From: Chloroflexota bacterium
GTDB lineage: Bacteria > Chloroflexota > Anaerolineae > Anaerolineales > Anaerolineaceae
Length of the DNA: 45,289 bases
Assembly: GCA_012729755.1 (NCBI GenBank)
Contig: JAAYCN010000077.1
Span: forward strand, 1-45,289
Direction: 5' to 3'
Part shown: piece by piece, positions 23,728 to 31,376 of the stretch
How positions within the stretch are numbered: position 1 is the first letter of the stretch
How the letters are laid out: each line of letters begins with the position of its first letter
Position numbers and translations under genes: made by a program
Notes under the pieces: generated by a model
What the model was told of the DNA's origin: nothing
Databases searched by the model: none
The model's input: only the letters and a program-made list of their open reading frames with translations

Positions 23728-25860
23728 ATGGCAGAAATATTGAAGGAATATAACTACACTCCCGCCAAACTACATCGCGGTTATGCCAACAAAAGTCTCT
23801 ATATTAATGTAGGCGATCTGAGCATCGTTGAAAAAGAAGTCACGCAATGGATGAAAGATAAATTCGTTGGCGGAAAAGGCTTTGACCTGTGGTATCTGTG
23901 GAACGCGGTCACCCCTGAAACCAAATGGGACTCACCCGAGAATGAAATTGTGATGAGCGCGGGACCGCTTGGCGCCTTAACCCAATACTCCGGAACTGGC
24001 AAGACCCTTGTGGCGTCCATTTCCCCAATGACCGGAATCCCGATCGACAGCAACGCGGGCGGTTATTTTGGTCCCTTACTTAAACTGTCCGGCTGGGACG
24101 CGCTTGAACTGCAAGGGAAAGCGGACAAAGACGTGGTGATCTTTATTGACGGCAATAAAGGGATCATCCGCTTCGAAGAAGGTGAAGAGTACCCCGAAGA
24201 CACACATCTGTTGGCTGAGATCCTCACTGAGCGTTTCGCTGAAAACGAGGATGATAAAGTCAATGTAGCTGTGGTTTGCACCGGCAGCGCGGCTAAAACC
24301 GGCTATATGGGCATGTTAAACTTCTCATTCTATGACCCGCGCCGCAAGACCTGCCGCTATAAACAGGCAGCACGCGGCGGCTTGGGGACCATCCTGCGCG
24401 ATAAGAAAATCAAAGCGCTGGTAGTGCGCTTTAAAGGTGTTACCGGCAATCTCAATGATGTGGCAGATTTGGCGACCATCAATCGTATCGGGATTAAATA
24501 TCACAAACAAATGCACGACCTGGATGAGAAGCAAAACCGTATGCGCACAATTGGTACAGCTAACACGGTGATGGTCATGAATAAATATGACCTGTTGCCC
24601 ACCCGCAACTTTCAAACTGGCGGAGACCCTGAGACCTATCGCATTGCGCCCGAGGTCTTCGTCAACCAATTTCTCACGCAGGGCCTGCACGATGGTTGTT
24701 GGTACGGCTGCACCATGTCGTGTGCGAAGTGCGCTGACAACTTCCTGCTCACCAGCGGGCCTTACGCGGGGACGCGCGTCACCGTGGACGGGCCAGAATA
24801 TGAATGTGTCGCTGGCCTGGGCTCTAACCTCGGCATCTTTGACCCTCAGGCTATTCTGGAAGAGAACTTCTATTGCGACACTTACGGTATCGACCTGATC
24901 TCATTTGCCACCACGATGGCTTTCGTGATGGAATGTGTCCAGCGCGGCCAGGTAACCCGCGAACAATTGGGCGGGCTTGACCTGCGCTTTGGCAATAAAG
25001 ACGCAGTATTGGAACTCATGCACCTCATGTCACGAGGTGAAGGATTCGGCAAGATCGCCGGGTTGGGCATCAGACGCCTTAAGAAGATCTTTGTCGAAGA
25101 GTTTGGCGCGGATGAACAGCTGTTGAACGATATCGGCATGGAGAACAAGGGGCTTGAGTATTCTGAATACTGCCACAAGGAAAGCCTGGCGCAGCAAGGC
25201 GGCTTCGCGATGACCAATAAAGGCCCTCAACATGATGAGGCCTGGCTAATCTTTATGGACATGGTCAACAACCAGATCCCGACTTTCGAAGACAAAGCTT
25301 ACGCTCTTTTCTATTACCCCATGTTCCGTACCTGGTTTGGCTTGTGCGGTCTCTGCAAGCTGCCGTGGAATGACATTGTGCCGGCTGACAATTACAAAAC
25401 CGACGTTCCAGCCAAAGTGCCTGAGCATGTTCAAAATTATGTGGATATTTTTAACGCGGTAACTGGCATGTCGATTGATAAAGATGAACTGATCAGGCAG
25501 TCTGAGCGCGTCTATAACTTCCAGCGTGTGTTCAATCTGCGCATGGGTCACGGCAAACGCGACGAAGACTATCCGCCTTACCGTTCATGTGGCCCGGTTT
25601 CGGAAGAAGAGTATCTCTCGCGCCAGGAACTGTACGACAAACAGCTTGTCGAGAAACAAGGGTTGGATCCTGAGAAGATGACCCTGACCGAGAAAATCGC
25701 CGCAACTCGTGCTTATCGGATGGACCAGTATGAACAATTAATGGACGCGGTTTATAAGCGACGGGGCTGGACGATGAACGGCGTGCCTACGCCGGAGCAC
25801 CTGAAAGAAATTGGCATGGACCTGCCAATGTTGCTGGAGGTTGTCGAGCCACACCTATGA
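23728..25860 (+). CDS. aor: Aldehyde:ferredoxin oxidoreductase family, tungsten/molybdopterin enzyme
   Basis: A 710-residue AOR-family protein, longer than the ~600 of classical enzymes. The N-terminal domain carries KFVGGKGFDLWYLW, SAGPLGALT and SAAKTGYMGMLNFSFYDPRRK, the pterin-binding regions; GTANTVMVMNKYDLLPTRNFQTG is a family hallmark. The [4Fe-4S] ligands appear to be C324, C328 and C332 (a Cx3Cx3C spacing) plus a Cys in the later LCGLCKLPW. It should oxidise aldehydes to acids with ferredoxin as acceptor; the actual substrate is unknown. The gene is in one operon with a ferredoxin, a MoaD/ThiS-like carrier and an E1-like enzyme. Confidence 0.9.
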   Translation: MAEILKEYNYTPAKLHRGYANKSLYINVGDLSIVEKEVTQWMKDKFVGGKGFDLWYLWNAVTPETKWDSPENEIVMSAGPLGALTQYSGTGKTLVASISPMTGIPIDSNAGGYFGPLLKLSGWDALELQGKADKDVVIFIDGNKGIIRFEEGEEYPEDTHLLAEILTERFAENEDDKVNVAVVCTGSAAKTGYMGMLNFSFYDPRRKTCRYKQAARGGLGTILRDKKIKALVVRFKGVTGNLNDVADLATINRIGIKYHKQMHDLDEKQNRMRTIGTANTVMVMNKYDLLPTRNFQTGGDPETYRIAPEVFVNQFLTQGLHDGCWYGCTMSCAKCADNFLLTSGPYAGTRVTVDGPEYECVAGLGSNLGIFDPQAILEENFYCDTYGIDLISFATTMAFVMECVQRGQVTREQLGGLDLRFGNKDAVLELMHLMSRGEGFGKIAGLGIRRLKKIFVEEFGADEQLLNDIGMENKGLEYSEYCHKESLAQQGGFAMTNKGPQHDEAWLIFMDMVNNQIPTFEDKAYALFYYPMFRTWFGLCGLCKLPWNDIVPADNYKTDVPAKVPEHVQNYVDIFNAVTGMSIDKDELIRQSERVYNFQRVFNLRMGHGKRDEDYPPYRSCGPVSEEEYLSRQELYDKQLVEKQGLDPEKMTLTEKIAATRAYRMDQYEQLMDAVYKRRGWTMNGVPTPEHLKEIGMDLPMLLEVVEPHL

Positions 25861-26054
25861 TTAAGCTTAATTCCCGCGAGCATCCATGGCGTCAGGGTCT
25901 GACAGTGCAGAACCTGATTGATGAAGAAGAGTTTGTCTTCAAACATATTGTGGTACGGGTGAATGGTGTGCCGATCGACGAAGAGGATTATGCCGCGACT
26001 GTCATCTCGGATGGTGATGATGTTTTGGTGCTGCATTTGATGGCAGGCGGATAA
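25857..26054 (+). CDS. MoaD/ThiS-like sulfur carrier protein
   Basis: A 65-residue beta-grasp protein ending in Gly-Gly after VLVLHLMAGG, the mark of MoaD, ThiS and ubiquitin-like sulfur carriers. The gene overlaps the AOR stop (ATGA) and is two bases before the E1-like gene. The C-terminal glycine is adenylated and then thiocarboxylated, and the sulfur goes into molybdopterin. Placement next to AOR suggests a dedicated carrier for the tungstopterin of this enzyme, distinct from housekeeping MoaD. No independent promoter is visible. Confidence 0.85.
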   Translation: MIKLNSREHPWRQGLTVQNLIDEEEFVFKHIVVRVNGVPIDEEDYAATVISDGDDVLVLHLMAGG

Positions 26055-26056
26055 AA

Positions 26057-26737
26057 ATGCGGGATCGCTACTTGCGCAATGCCCAGGCATTAAGTGAGGC
26101 GGATCAGGGTTTGTTGGCCTCAAAACGGGCGTTAGTGGTGGGTTGCGGCGGTTTGGGGGGGTATGTAATCGAATGCTTAGCCCGCATCGGCGTTGGCAAA
26201 TTGAGGCTGGTAGATAAGGATGTGTTCGAAGTCAGCAACCTCAATCGCCAGCTGTTCAGTTCCGAGATGAATCTGGGCAAACCGAAGGTGTTGGCAGCCC
26301 AGCATCGGGTCATGGCGATCAATCCCCTGATTGAAGTTGAGGTGGTCTTCTCACGCTTTGAAGATACTGACGCTCTGGCTTTGCTCGACACATGCGATGT
26401 GGTGGTAGATGCGCTCGACAATATCCCCTCCCGTCTGCGCCTTCAGCAATATTGCAAAGAGGCGGAGATCACGCTCGTGCATGGTGCGGTGGCAGGCTGG
26501 CGGGGGCAGATATGCGTGATCAGACCGGGGGAGGACTTATTGAACATCTTGTATGGCTCCTCCACGCAGGAAACTGGCGAAGAAAAGCGGGTCGGCACGC
26601 TCAGCTTCAGTCCCGCGGTTGTCGGCGCGCTTGAGGCCGCTGAGGTGGTCAAATTGCTCTTGGCCAAACCGACAATGATGAGGGAGCTGCTATCGATTGA
26701 CCTGCTGCATGGCAAGTTTGAGCGGGTCAAATTCTAA
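26057..26737 (+). CDS. E1-like adenylating enzyme (ThiF/MoeB/HesA family)
   Basis: A 226-residue protein with the nucleotide-binding VVGCGGLGGYVIECLARIGVG, the DKDVFEVSNLNRQLF block with the conserved Arg, K in GKPKVLAAQ, and VVDALDN. These are the residues that bind ATP and adenylate the C-terminal Gly of a MoaD/ThiS partner. The family zinc CxxC pairs are absent, and it is somewhat shorter than MoeB (~250). It is coupled to the carrier gene and should activate it. Similar AOR-linked sets occur in other anaerobes. The last gene of the operon by spacing. Confidence 0.88.
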   Translation: MRDRYLRNAQALSEADQGLLASKRALVVGCGGLGGYVIECLARIGVGKLRLVDKDVFEVSNLNRQLFSSEMNLGKPKVLAAQHRVMAINPLIEVEVVFSRFEDTDALALLDTCDVVVDALDNIPSRLRLQQYCKEAEITLVHGAVAGWRGQICVIRPGEDLLNILYGSSTQETGEEKRVGTLSFSPAVVGALEAAEVVKLLLAKPTMMRELLSIDLLHGKFERVKF

Positions 26738-26787
26738 ACTCCGCGAAGCACCGCGCAAACCATTGTCTGTCAACTTCTCAATCTTGC

Positions 26788-26816
26788 TTGCCTCTCTTTG
26801 ATGATTTGGGTATGAT
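26788..26816 (+). promoter_or_regulatory. Probable promoter of the aldehyde dehydrogenase gene
   Basis: TTGCCT (26788-26793), 17-bp spacer, TATGAT (26811-26816). Its position about 35 bp before the ATG suggests a separate transcript for the dehydrogenase. Confidence 0.5.
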
Positions 26817-26850
26817 TAAAACCGAGCCTGACAGGAGGAGGCACAACCCC

Positions 26851-28437
26851 ATGTCCGAAAACAAACCTTTTAAACTCACCTATTCCACTATGTTTACTCC
26901 CCCACAAGAGCTGCACGACCAATTCGACGCGGCGATTGTTAAAGCCAAAGAAGACTTCGGCAAAGAATATCCAATGTTTATTAATGGTGAAGAACGCTTC
27001 TCTGAAGCAAAGCACGAAGCTTTTTCGCCTGTCAATCGCGATTGGCATCTGGGCACTTTCCAGAAAGGCACTTTAAAGGACGTCGACGACGCCATCGCGG
27101 CAGCACGAGCTGCCCTGCTGGCTTGGCGTCTGACGAACTGGGAAGAGCGTGTCTATATGCTGCGTAAATTCGCCGACCTGGTGACTGAGCGCATTTTTGA
27201 GATCAGCGTGGCGACCTGTTTGGAAGTGGGCAAGAACCGTATGGAATCCCTCGGCGAGGTAGCCGAAGCAGCTGACCTGGTGCGATTCGCCTGCGACCAG
27301 TTGGAGAAGAACCATGGTTTCGTAAATAATCTTTCCTCCGACCCGCTGGTCGGGTTCTCTTCTAATAATCAGAACGTGCTCAAACCCTATGGGGTTTGGG
27401 CGGTTATCAGCCCCTTCAACTTCCCTGCCGCGCTCACTTTTGGGCCTGCTGGGGCGGCGCTGATCGCCGGCAACACAGTGGTGGCAAAACCCGCTACTGA
27501 TACTTCACTTACCGTCACATTGATGACAGAGTGCATGCGCGACGCGGGGATCCCAGCCGGCGTGTTTAACCTGGTTACAGGCAGCGGCTCAGTAGTAGGC
27601 AAAGCGCTGACCGATCCTGCCAAGGTGGATGGCATCACCTTTACCGGCTCAAAAGCGGTAGGCATGGGCATCTTCCGGCAGTTCGCAAATGGCGTTTATG
27701 TTAAACCAACTATTTTGGAGCTGGGCGGCAAGAATCCAACCATCGTCTCGCGGAATGCTGATCTTGAGGATGCCGCTTTGGGGATCGCCCGCTCTGCCTT
27801 TGGCCTTTCCGGGCAGAAATGCTCCGCTTGTTCCAGAGCCTATGTCGAGCGCCCGGTCTATGACCAGCTGCTTGAACGGCTGGTTGCGCTGACAGAAAAG
27901 CTGTCGGTGGGCGACCCGAGTGAACAGAATTCCTATATGGGTACGGTTATTAACCAAAAAGCTTATGATGATTATCAAGCCTTCGTTAAAGAGCTCGCGT
28001 CGGCAGGCAAAATCGCCGTGGGCGGCAAGGTTCTGACTGACGGCGACCTGTCTAAGGGCTATTACGTCACCCCGACAGTTGCGGTTGACGTCCCGCTGGG
28101 TCATCGGCTGTGGAAGGAAGAAATGTTCCTGCCGATTGTGTTAATAGCGCCGGTAGACAGTTTGGAAGAGGGCATGCGGCTGGCCAATGACACAGAATAT
28201 GGTTTGACCGCCGGTTTTTTTGGGACGGATGACGAGTGTGAATGGTTCTTCGATCACACCGAAGCGGGTGTAGTGTACGCCAATCGTCCGCTGGGATCGA
28301 CAACTGGCGCCTGGCCTGGCTACCAGCCCTTTGGCGGATGGAAAGGGTCGGGGTCGAGCGGAAAGAACGGTGGTGGTCTGTATTACGTGCAGCTTTATAT
28401 GCATGAACAGAATCGCACCTTCGTCCACCGGCTCTAA
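26851..28437 (+). CDS. rocA: Aldehyde dehydrogenase, 1-pyrroline-5-carboxylate dehydrogenase type
   Basis: A 528-residue NAD(P)-dependent aldehyde dehydrogenase. Catalytic residues are clear: E290 in LELGGKNP and nucleophile C324 in GLSGQKCSAC. The N-terminal ~100 residues, the EVGKNRMESLGEVAEAADL block and the total length fit the RocA/P5C dehydrogenase branch, which makes glutamate from glutamate semialdehyde in proline, ornithine and arginine breakdown. The ATG at 26851 has AGGAGGAGG upstream; an in-frame ATG at 26788 has no such site. It may also use other aldehydes. It follows the AOR operon but likely has its own promoter. Confidence 0.85.
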   Translation: MSENKPFKLTYSTMFTPPQELHDQFDAAIVKAKEDFGKEYPMFINGEERFSEAKHEAFSPVNRDWHLGTFQKGTLKDVDDAIAAARAALLAWRLTNWEERVYMLRKFADLVTERIFEISVATCLEVGKNRMESLGEVAEAADLVRFACDQLEKNHGFVNNLSSDPLVGFSSNNQNVLKPYGVWAVISPFNFPAALTFGPAGAALIAGNTVVAKPATDTSLTVTLMTECMRDAGIPAGVFNLVTGSGSVVGKALTDPAKVDGITFTGSKAVGMGIFRQFANGVYVKPTILELGGKNPTIVSRNADLEDAALGIARSAFGLSGQKCSACSRAYVERPVYDQLLERLVALTEKLSVGDPSEQNSYMGTVINQKAYDDYQAFVKELASAGKIAVGGKVLTDGDLSKGYYVTPTVAVDVPLGHRLWKEEMFLPIVLIAPVDSLEEGMRLANDTEYGLTAGFFGTDDECEWFFDHTEAGVVYANRPLGSTTGAWPGYQPFGGWKGSGSSGKNGGGLYYVQLYMHEQNRTFVHRL

Positions 28438-28452
28438 GCTATGGTTTGATCA

Positions 28453-28479
28453 CTTCCCCGCTGAACCGCGGGGAGGTTT
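28453..28479 (+). terminator. Probable terminator after the aldehyde dehydrogenase
   Basis: A nine-bp stem CTTCCCCGC / GCGGGGAGG (one G-T pair) with loop TGAACC, followed by TTTAT, 15 bp after the stop. Confidence 0.6.
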
Positions 28480-28500
28480 ATCAGAGTTGTTGGAGGCGTT

Positions 28501-28752
28501 ATGCTGCGCAAAATAGGCTGGTTGCTTACGCTGGTCGGTTTGGCTTGCTTGGCGTGGATTGGATACAGTTGGTGGACTAACCGGCCGATTAATCCCTACT
28601 TCTTTCTGGGAGTTTTGGTTCTGATCCTTGGCAACACGCTCCTCCGACGCCCGCGTGAGACAATTTCTGGTGACCCGGATGGGCTGGTGAGCCCTTCACG
28701 CCGCAGGGAAGCGCGCAGACATAAATCCTGGATTCAGAACAACCGTGAGTGA
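28501..28752 (+). CDS. Small two-helix membrane protein
   Basis: An 83-residue protein with two membrane segments (about 5-24 and 32-48) and an Arg-rich cytoplasmic tail (RRPRETISG and SRRREARRHK). TTGGAGG is seven bases upstream of its ATG, and the next gene follows by 20 bp, so it is probably real and co-transcribed with the dehydrogenase. No family recognised. Context is the only clue. Confidence 0.6.
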   Translation: MLRKIGWLLTLVGLACLAWIGYSWWTNRPINPYFFLGVLVLILGNTLLRRPRETISGDPDGLVSPSRRREARRHKSWIQNNRE

Positions 28753-28772
28753 TTTGGTGATTGAGGCGACAT

Positions 28773-29795
28773 ATGTCCGATAGAAAACAACTTGAAATTC
28801 TCAGCACTATCAGTTTGAATGAAGCACAAATTAATCGCATCAAGGCGGTTAATCGGGCTGTAAAGGTCAGCATCGTTAAGCGCCGAGACGGCGAGGAGGT
28901 CAGTTCTGACCAGTGGCAAAAGGCTGAGGTAGTGCTGACTGGCGGGCGCAAACTTCCAGAAGTGGGGGAGGCTCCGAATTTGCGCTGGGTACATATTCCA
29001 TTTGCGGGGGTTGACCCGGTTCTCGATGCTCCCATTCTGAAAGAAAAAAAGGTCGTGACAACTTCATCCAGTGGGGTGATGATCAGCCAAATGGGCGAGT
29101 ACGTGGTGATGGCTTTGCTGATGTTGGGGCATAAAATGTCGGAGATCATCAGAGCGCAGCAGGAAAGGAAATGGCTGATGTCTAAAATGCTGGCGCCCGT
29201 TGAGCTGAGAGGCAGCACGGTAGGCATCGTGGGGTATGGTTCGGTTGGCCGCGAAGTCGCCAGACGCCTGCATTCATTTGGGGCAACTGTTCTTGCCGCT
29301 AAACGTGATGTTATGCACCCGGAAGACCGCGGGTATACTCCGGAGGGTTTGGGCGACCCGGATGGCGATTATTTCACCCGCCTCTACCCCATTGAAGGAC
29401 TAAAGGGAATGCTGGCTGACTGTGATTTCGTGCTTATCGCCCTGCCGCTTACCGCTGAGACACGGCATCTGTTTAACGCTGAGATTTTCGCGGCCATGAA
29501 GCCAGGCGCCTGCCTGATCAATGTCTCCCGCGGTGATGTGATTGATGAATCCGCGCTTGAACACGCGCTTAAGACAGGTCATCTGGGAGGAGCAGTATTG
29601 GACGTCTTCAGTCAGGAACCCCTGCCGGAGGAATCCCCACTTTGGAGCCTCGACAACCTGATCATTACTCCGCATGTCTCGGGAGTTTCAAATCATTTTC
29701 TGGATGATATGATAGATCTCTTTTGTGAGAACCTGGCGCGTTATATCGACGGTAAACCACTCCATAATGTTGTTGACTTTGAAAAAGGGTATTAA
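28773..29795 (+). CDS. D-2-hydroxyacid dehydrogenase (NAD-dependent)
   Basis: A 340-residue oxidoreductase. The cofactor domain has GIVGYGSVGREVARRL (GxGxxG at 154-159), and the catalytic core has NVSRGDVIDE (Arg), VFSQEPLPEESPLW (Glu) and ITPHVSG (His). The N-terminal catalytic-domain strands match the 2-hydroxyacid dehydrogenase family; the ligand-binding region is not enough to name the substrate (glyoxylate/hydroxypyruvate, lactate or phosphoglycerate types). The ATG at 28773 is preferred because GAGG lies six bases upstream, rather than TTG at 28761. It follows the small membrane gene. Confidence 0.88.
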   Translation: MSDRKQLEILSTISLNEAQINRIKAVNRAVKVSIVKRRDGEEVSSDQWQKAEVVLTGGRKLPEVGEAPNLRWVHIPFAGVDPVLDAPILKEKKVVTTSSSGVMISQMGEYVVMALLMLGHKMSEIIRAQQERKWLMSKMLAPVELRGSTVGIVGYGSVGREVARRLHSFGATVLAAKRDVMHPEDRGYTPEGLGDPDGDYFTRLYPIEGLKGMLADCDFVLIALPLTAETRHLFNAEIFAAMKPGACLINVSRGDVIDESALEHALKTGHLGGAVLDVFSQEPLPEESPLWSLDNLIITPHVSGVSNHFLDDMIDLFCENLARYIDGKPLHNVVDFEKGY

Positions 29796-29829
29796 TTTTA
29801 ATAAAACTAAAAAATCACAGCACTTTTAC

Positions 29830-29873
29830 TTTGAACAAGTTGAAGATTACCAAGTTTCTGACACTAGTTCAAA
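29830..29873. repeat. Inverted repeat upstream of the AT-rich island
   Basis: TTTGAACAAGT (29830-29840) and ACTAGTTCAAA (29863-29873) are complementary over 10 of 11 positions with a 22-bp spacer. It begins 34 bp after the dehydrogenase stop and ends 75 bp before the PP-loop gene. It could be an operator or part of a mobile boundary. Confidence 0.6.
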
Positions 29874-29947
29874 ATGACCTAGGATGAGAGTACTAAATTG
29901 TTATACTTCTTACCCGTTTCTTGTAATCCTTTGAAAATATTATTTCG

Positions 29948-30706
29948 ATGCAAAAAATAGTCTCAGATGACATCCACCATATAGTCCTAGTTTCAGGAGG
30001 ACTATCTTCTTTCGAGGTAAGCAGGAGAGTTTATGCTACTTACGAGCGTTCTAAAGTTCATCTTTGGTTTTTTGATACGTTGAATGAAGATGAAGATGTT
30101 TACCGATTACTATCTGATTGTATTATTAAGCTTGATATGCCTTTAGAAATATTCCACGATGGAAGGACCATTTGGGAAGTATTTCGAGATGAACGTTTTA
30201 TAGGTAATGCTAGAGTTCCGATTTGCTCCCGTGTTCTAAAAAGAGAATTGTTAGAAAAAATCTTAATTTCACGTTTTCCCCAAAAAAATGTTATTCTATA
30301 CTTTGGCTATGACTGGTTCGAGACTAAAAGAATCGATAAAAACAGAATAGGGTGGCAAAAAAAAGGGTATATGACATGCTACCCACTTGCAGATAACAAA
30401 CAGAGTCATAACCAGTTAATAAAGAATGTTACATCGTGTGGTATTAAAGTACCAAAACTATATTTGCAAGGTTTTAAACATAATAACTGTGGGGGAGGAT
30501 GTGTTCGTGCTGGTATTCAACAATGGATTCACTTGCTTCTAACCTATCCTGAGAGATATAGATGGCATGAACAAGAAGAATTGAAAACAAGAGAATATTT
30601 AAACAAAGATGTGAGCATACTGAAGGATAGGCGTGACGGTCAAGTCAAACCAATGACATTATTTGCATTGAGGAAAAGGATAGAAAGAAGAGGCTATGAT
30701 GTCTGA
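29948..30706 (+). CDS. PP-loop/PAPS-reductase-fold protein (adenine nucleotide alpha hydrolase-like)
   Basis: A 252-residue protein with an N-type PP-loop at the start: VLVSGGLSSFEVSRRV (residues 13-28). The usual SGGxDS has Ser in place of Asp. A PICSRVLKRELL block with C93, then C144 in MTCYPL and C181/C185 in NNCGGGC, gives four Cys that could form a metal or Fe-S site. A WIHLLLTYPERYRWHEQEE block follows. This pattern occurs in PAPS-reductase-like proteins of phages and accessory regions; PP-loop enzymes adenylate carbonyl-type groups. The gene is AT-rich with no clear ribosome site and overlaps the next gene by 11 bp. Function unknown; an accessory or defence role is inference from context. 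Confidence 0.7.
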   Translation: MQKIVSDDIHHIVLVSGGLSSFEVSRRVYATYERSKVHLWFFDTLNEDEDVYRLLSDCIIKLDMPLEIFHDGRTIWEVFRDERFIGNARVPICSRVLKRELLEKILISRFPQKNVILYFGYDWFETKRIDKNRIGWQKKGYMTCYPLADNKQSHNQLIKNVTSCGIKVPKLYLQGFKHNNCGGGCVRAGIQQWIHLLLTYPERYRWHEQEELKTREYLNKDVSILKDRRDGQVKPMTLFALRKRIERRGYDV

Positions 30707-31310
30707 CAAACAGAAGGACTTGTGTTCGAGTGAAAAATGGTTACACGACTATTATTTAAGAATTACTGCGTTATACAATGTTTCCCGTCAAAGTTTGCAT
30801 AACACACATCAATGGGCAATAACATTGACGTTAGCAGTGATTACTGCAATCTTTACACTAGACAAAGAAGCTGGTTATCCAAATGAAAATGGGCTATTGA
30901 TTTTATTGATTGGCAGCCCTTTATTAGTACGTTTTTTTATACGATCATGTCTGGAATACGCGATCCAGCTCAAATTTCAAATAATAAGGGATGAATTAGA
31001 CCGGTTGTTTCTATCTTCAGAAAAAACAGTTTCTTCATTCGTCAGATTGAAAAAAGTGATCGAAACCTACTATTTTGAGTTTCGTTCTCCTCAAGAACTA
31101 CGCATAATCATGAAGAATAATTTGAAATTAGCGTACAGTTGGATATTAATTGTCTGGATCGGGCTAATACTTTGGGGTTTTATTAGTCTCGGCATAGATT
31201 GTAAGAGTTTTTTTATTCTAATTATTGTTCTTGTCTTTATTGTTTACGAATTCGTTTCTATATTTAAATACCCAAAGTTAAAATATGTGAACAAAGAATC
31301 ATTAAATTAG
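30696..31310 (+). CDS. Four-helix membrane protein, partner of the PP-loop gene
   Basis: A 204-residue protein with a charged N-terminal helix (residues 1-38), two close membrane segments (41-58 and 67-83), a charged, probably cytoplasmic region (~90-140, IRDELDRLF and RLKKVIETYYFEF), and two more (145-165 and 170-189). ATG at 30696 or 30699 follows AGAGG; it overlaps the PP-loop gene by 11 bp, which suggests coupled expression. No enzymatic motif. The 2+2 helix layout with a cytoplasmic bundle resembles membrane effectors next to nucleotide-linked defence genes (SLATT-like by topology only; no sequence signature is claimed). AT-rich like its partner. Confidence 0.65.
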   Translation: MMSDKQKDLCSSEKWLHDYYLRITALYNVSRQSLHNTHQWAITLTLAVITAIFTLDKEAGYPNENGLLILLIGSPLLVRFFIRSCLEYAIQLKFQIIRDELDRLFLSSEKTVSSFVRLKKVIETYYFEFRSPQELRIIMKNNLKLAYSWILIVWIGLILWGFISLGIDCKSFFILIIVLVFIVYEFVSIFKYPKLKYVNKESLN

Positions 31311-31360
31311 TGATGTGACAGTGAGGGTCTAAGACAGGTTCTATTAGAACAAAAGGTCTA

Positions 31361-31369
31361 TGGTAAAAT
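31361..31369 (+). promoter_or_regulatory. Extended -10 element placing +1 at the rarA start codon
   Basis: TGGTAAAAT is an extended -10 (TGn-TAAAAT) ending seven bases before the ATG at 31377. No Shine-Dalgarno lies between, so the mRNA is probably leaderless. Confidence 0.5.
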
Positions 31370-31376
31370 CCAAACC

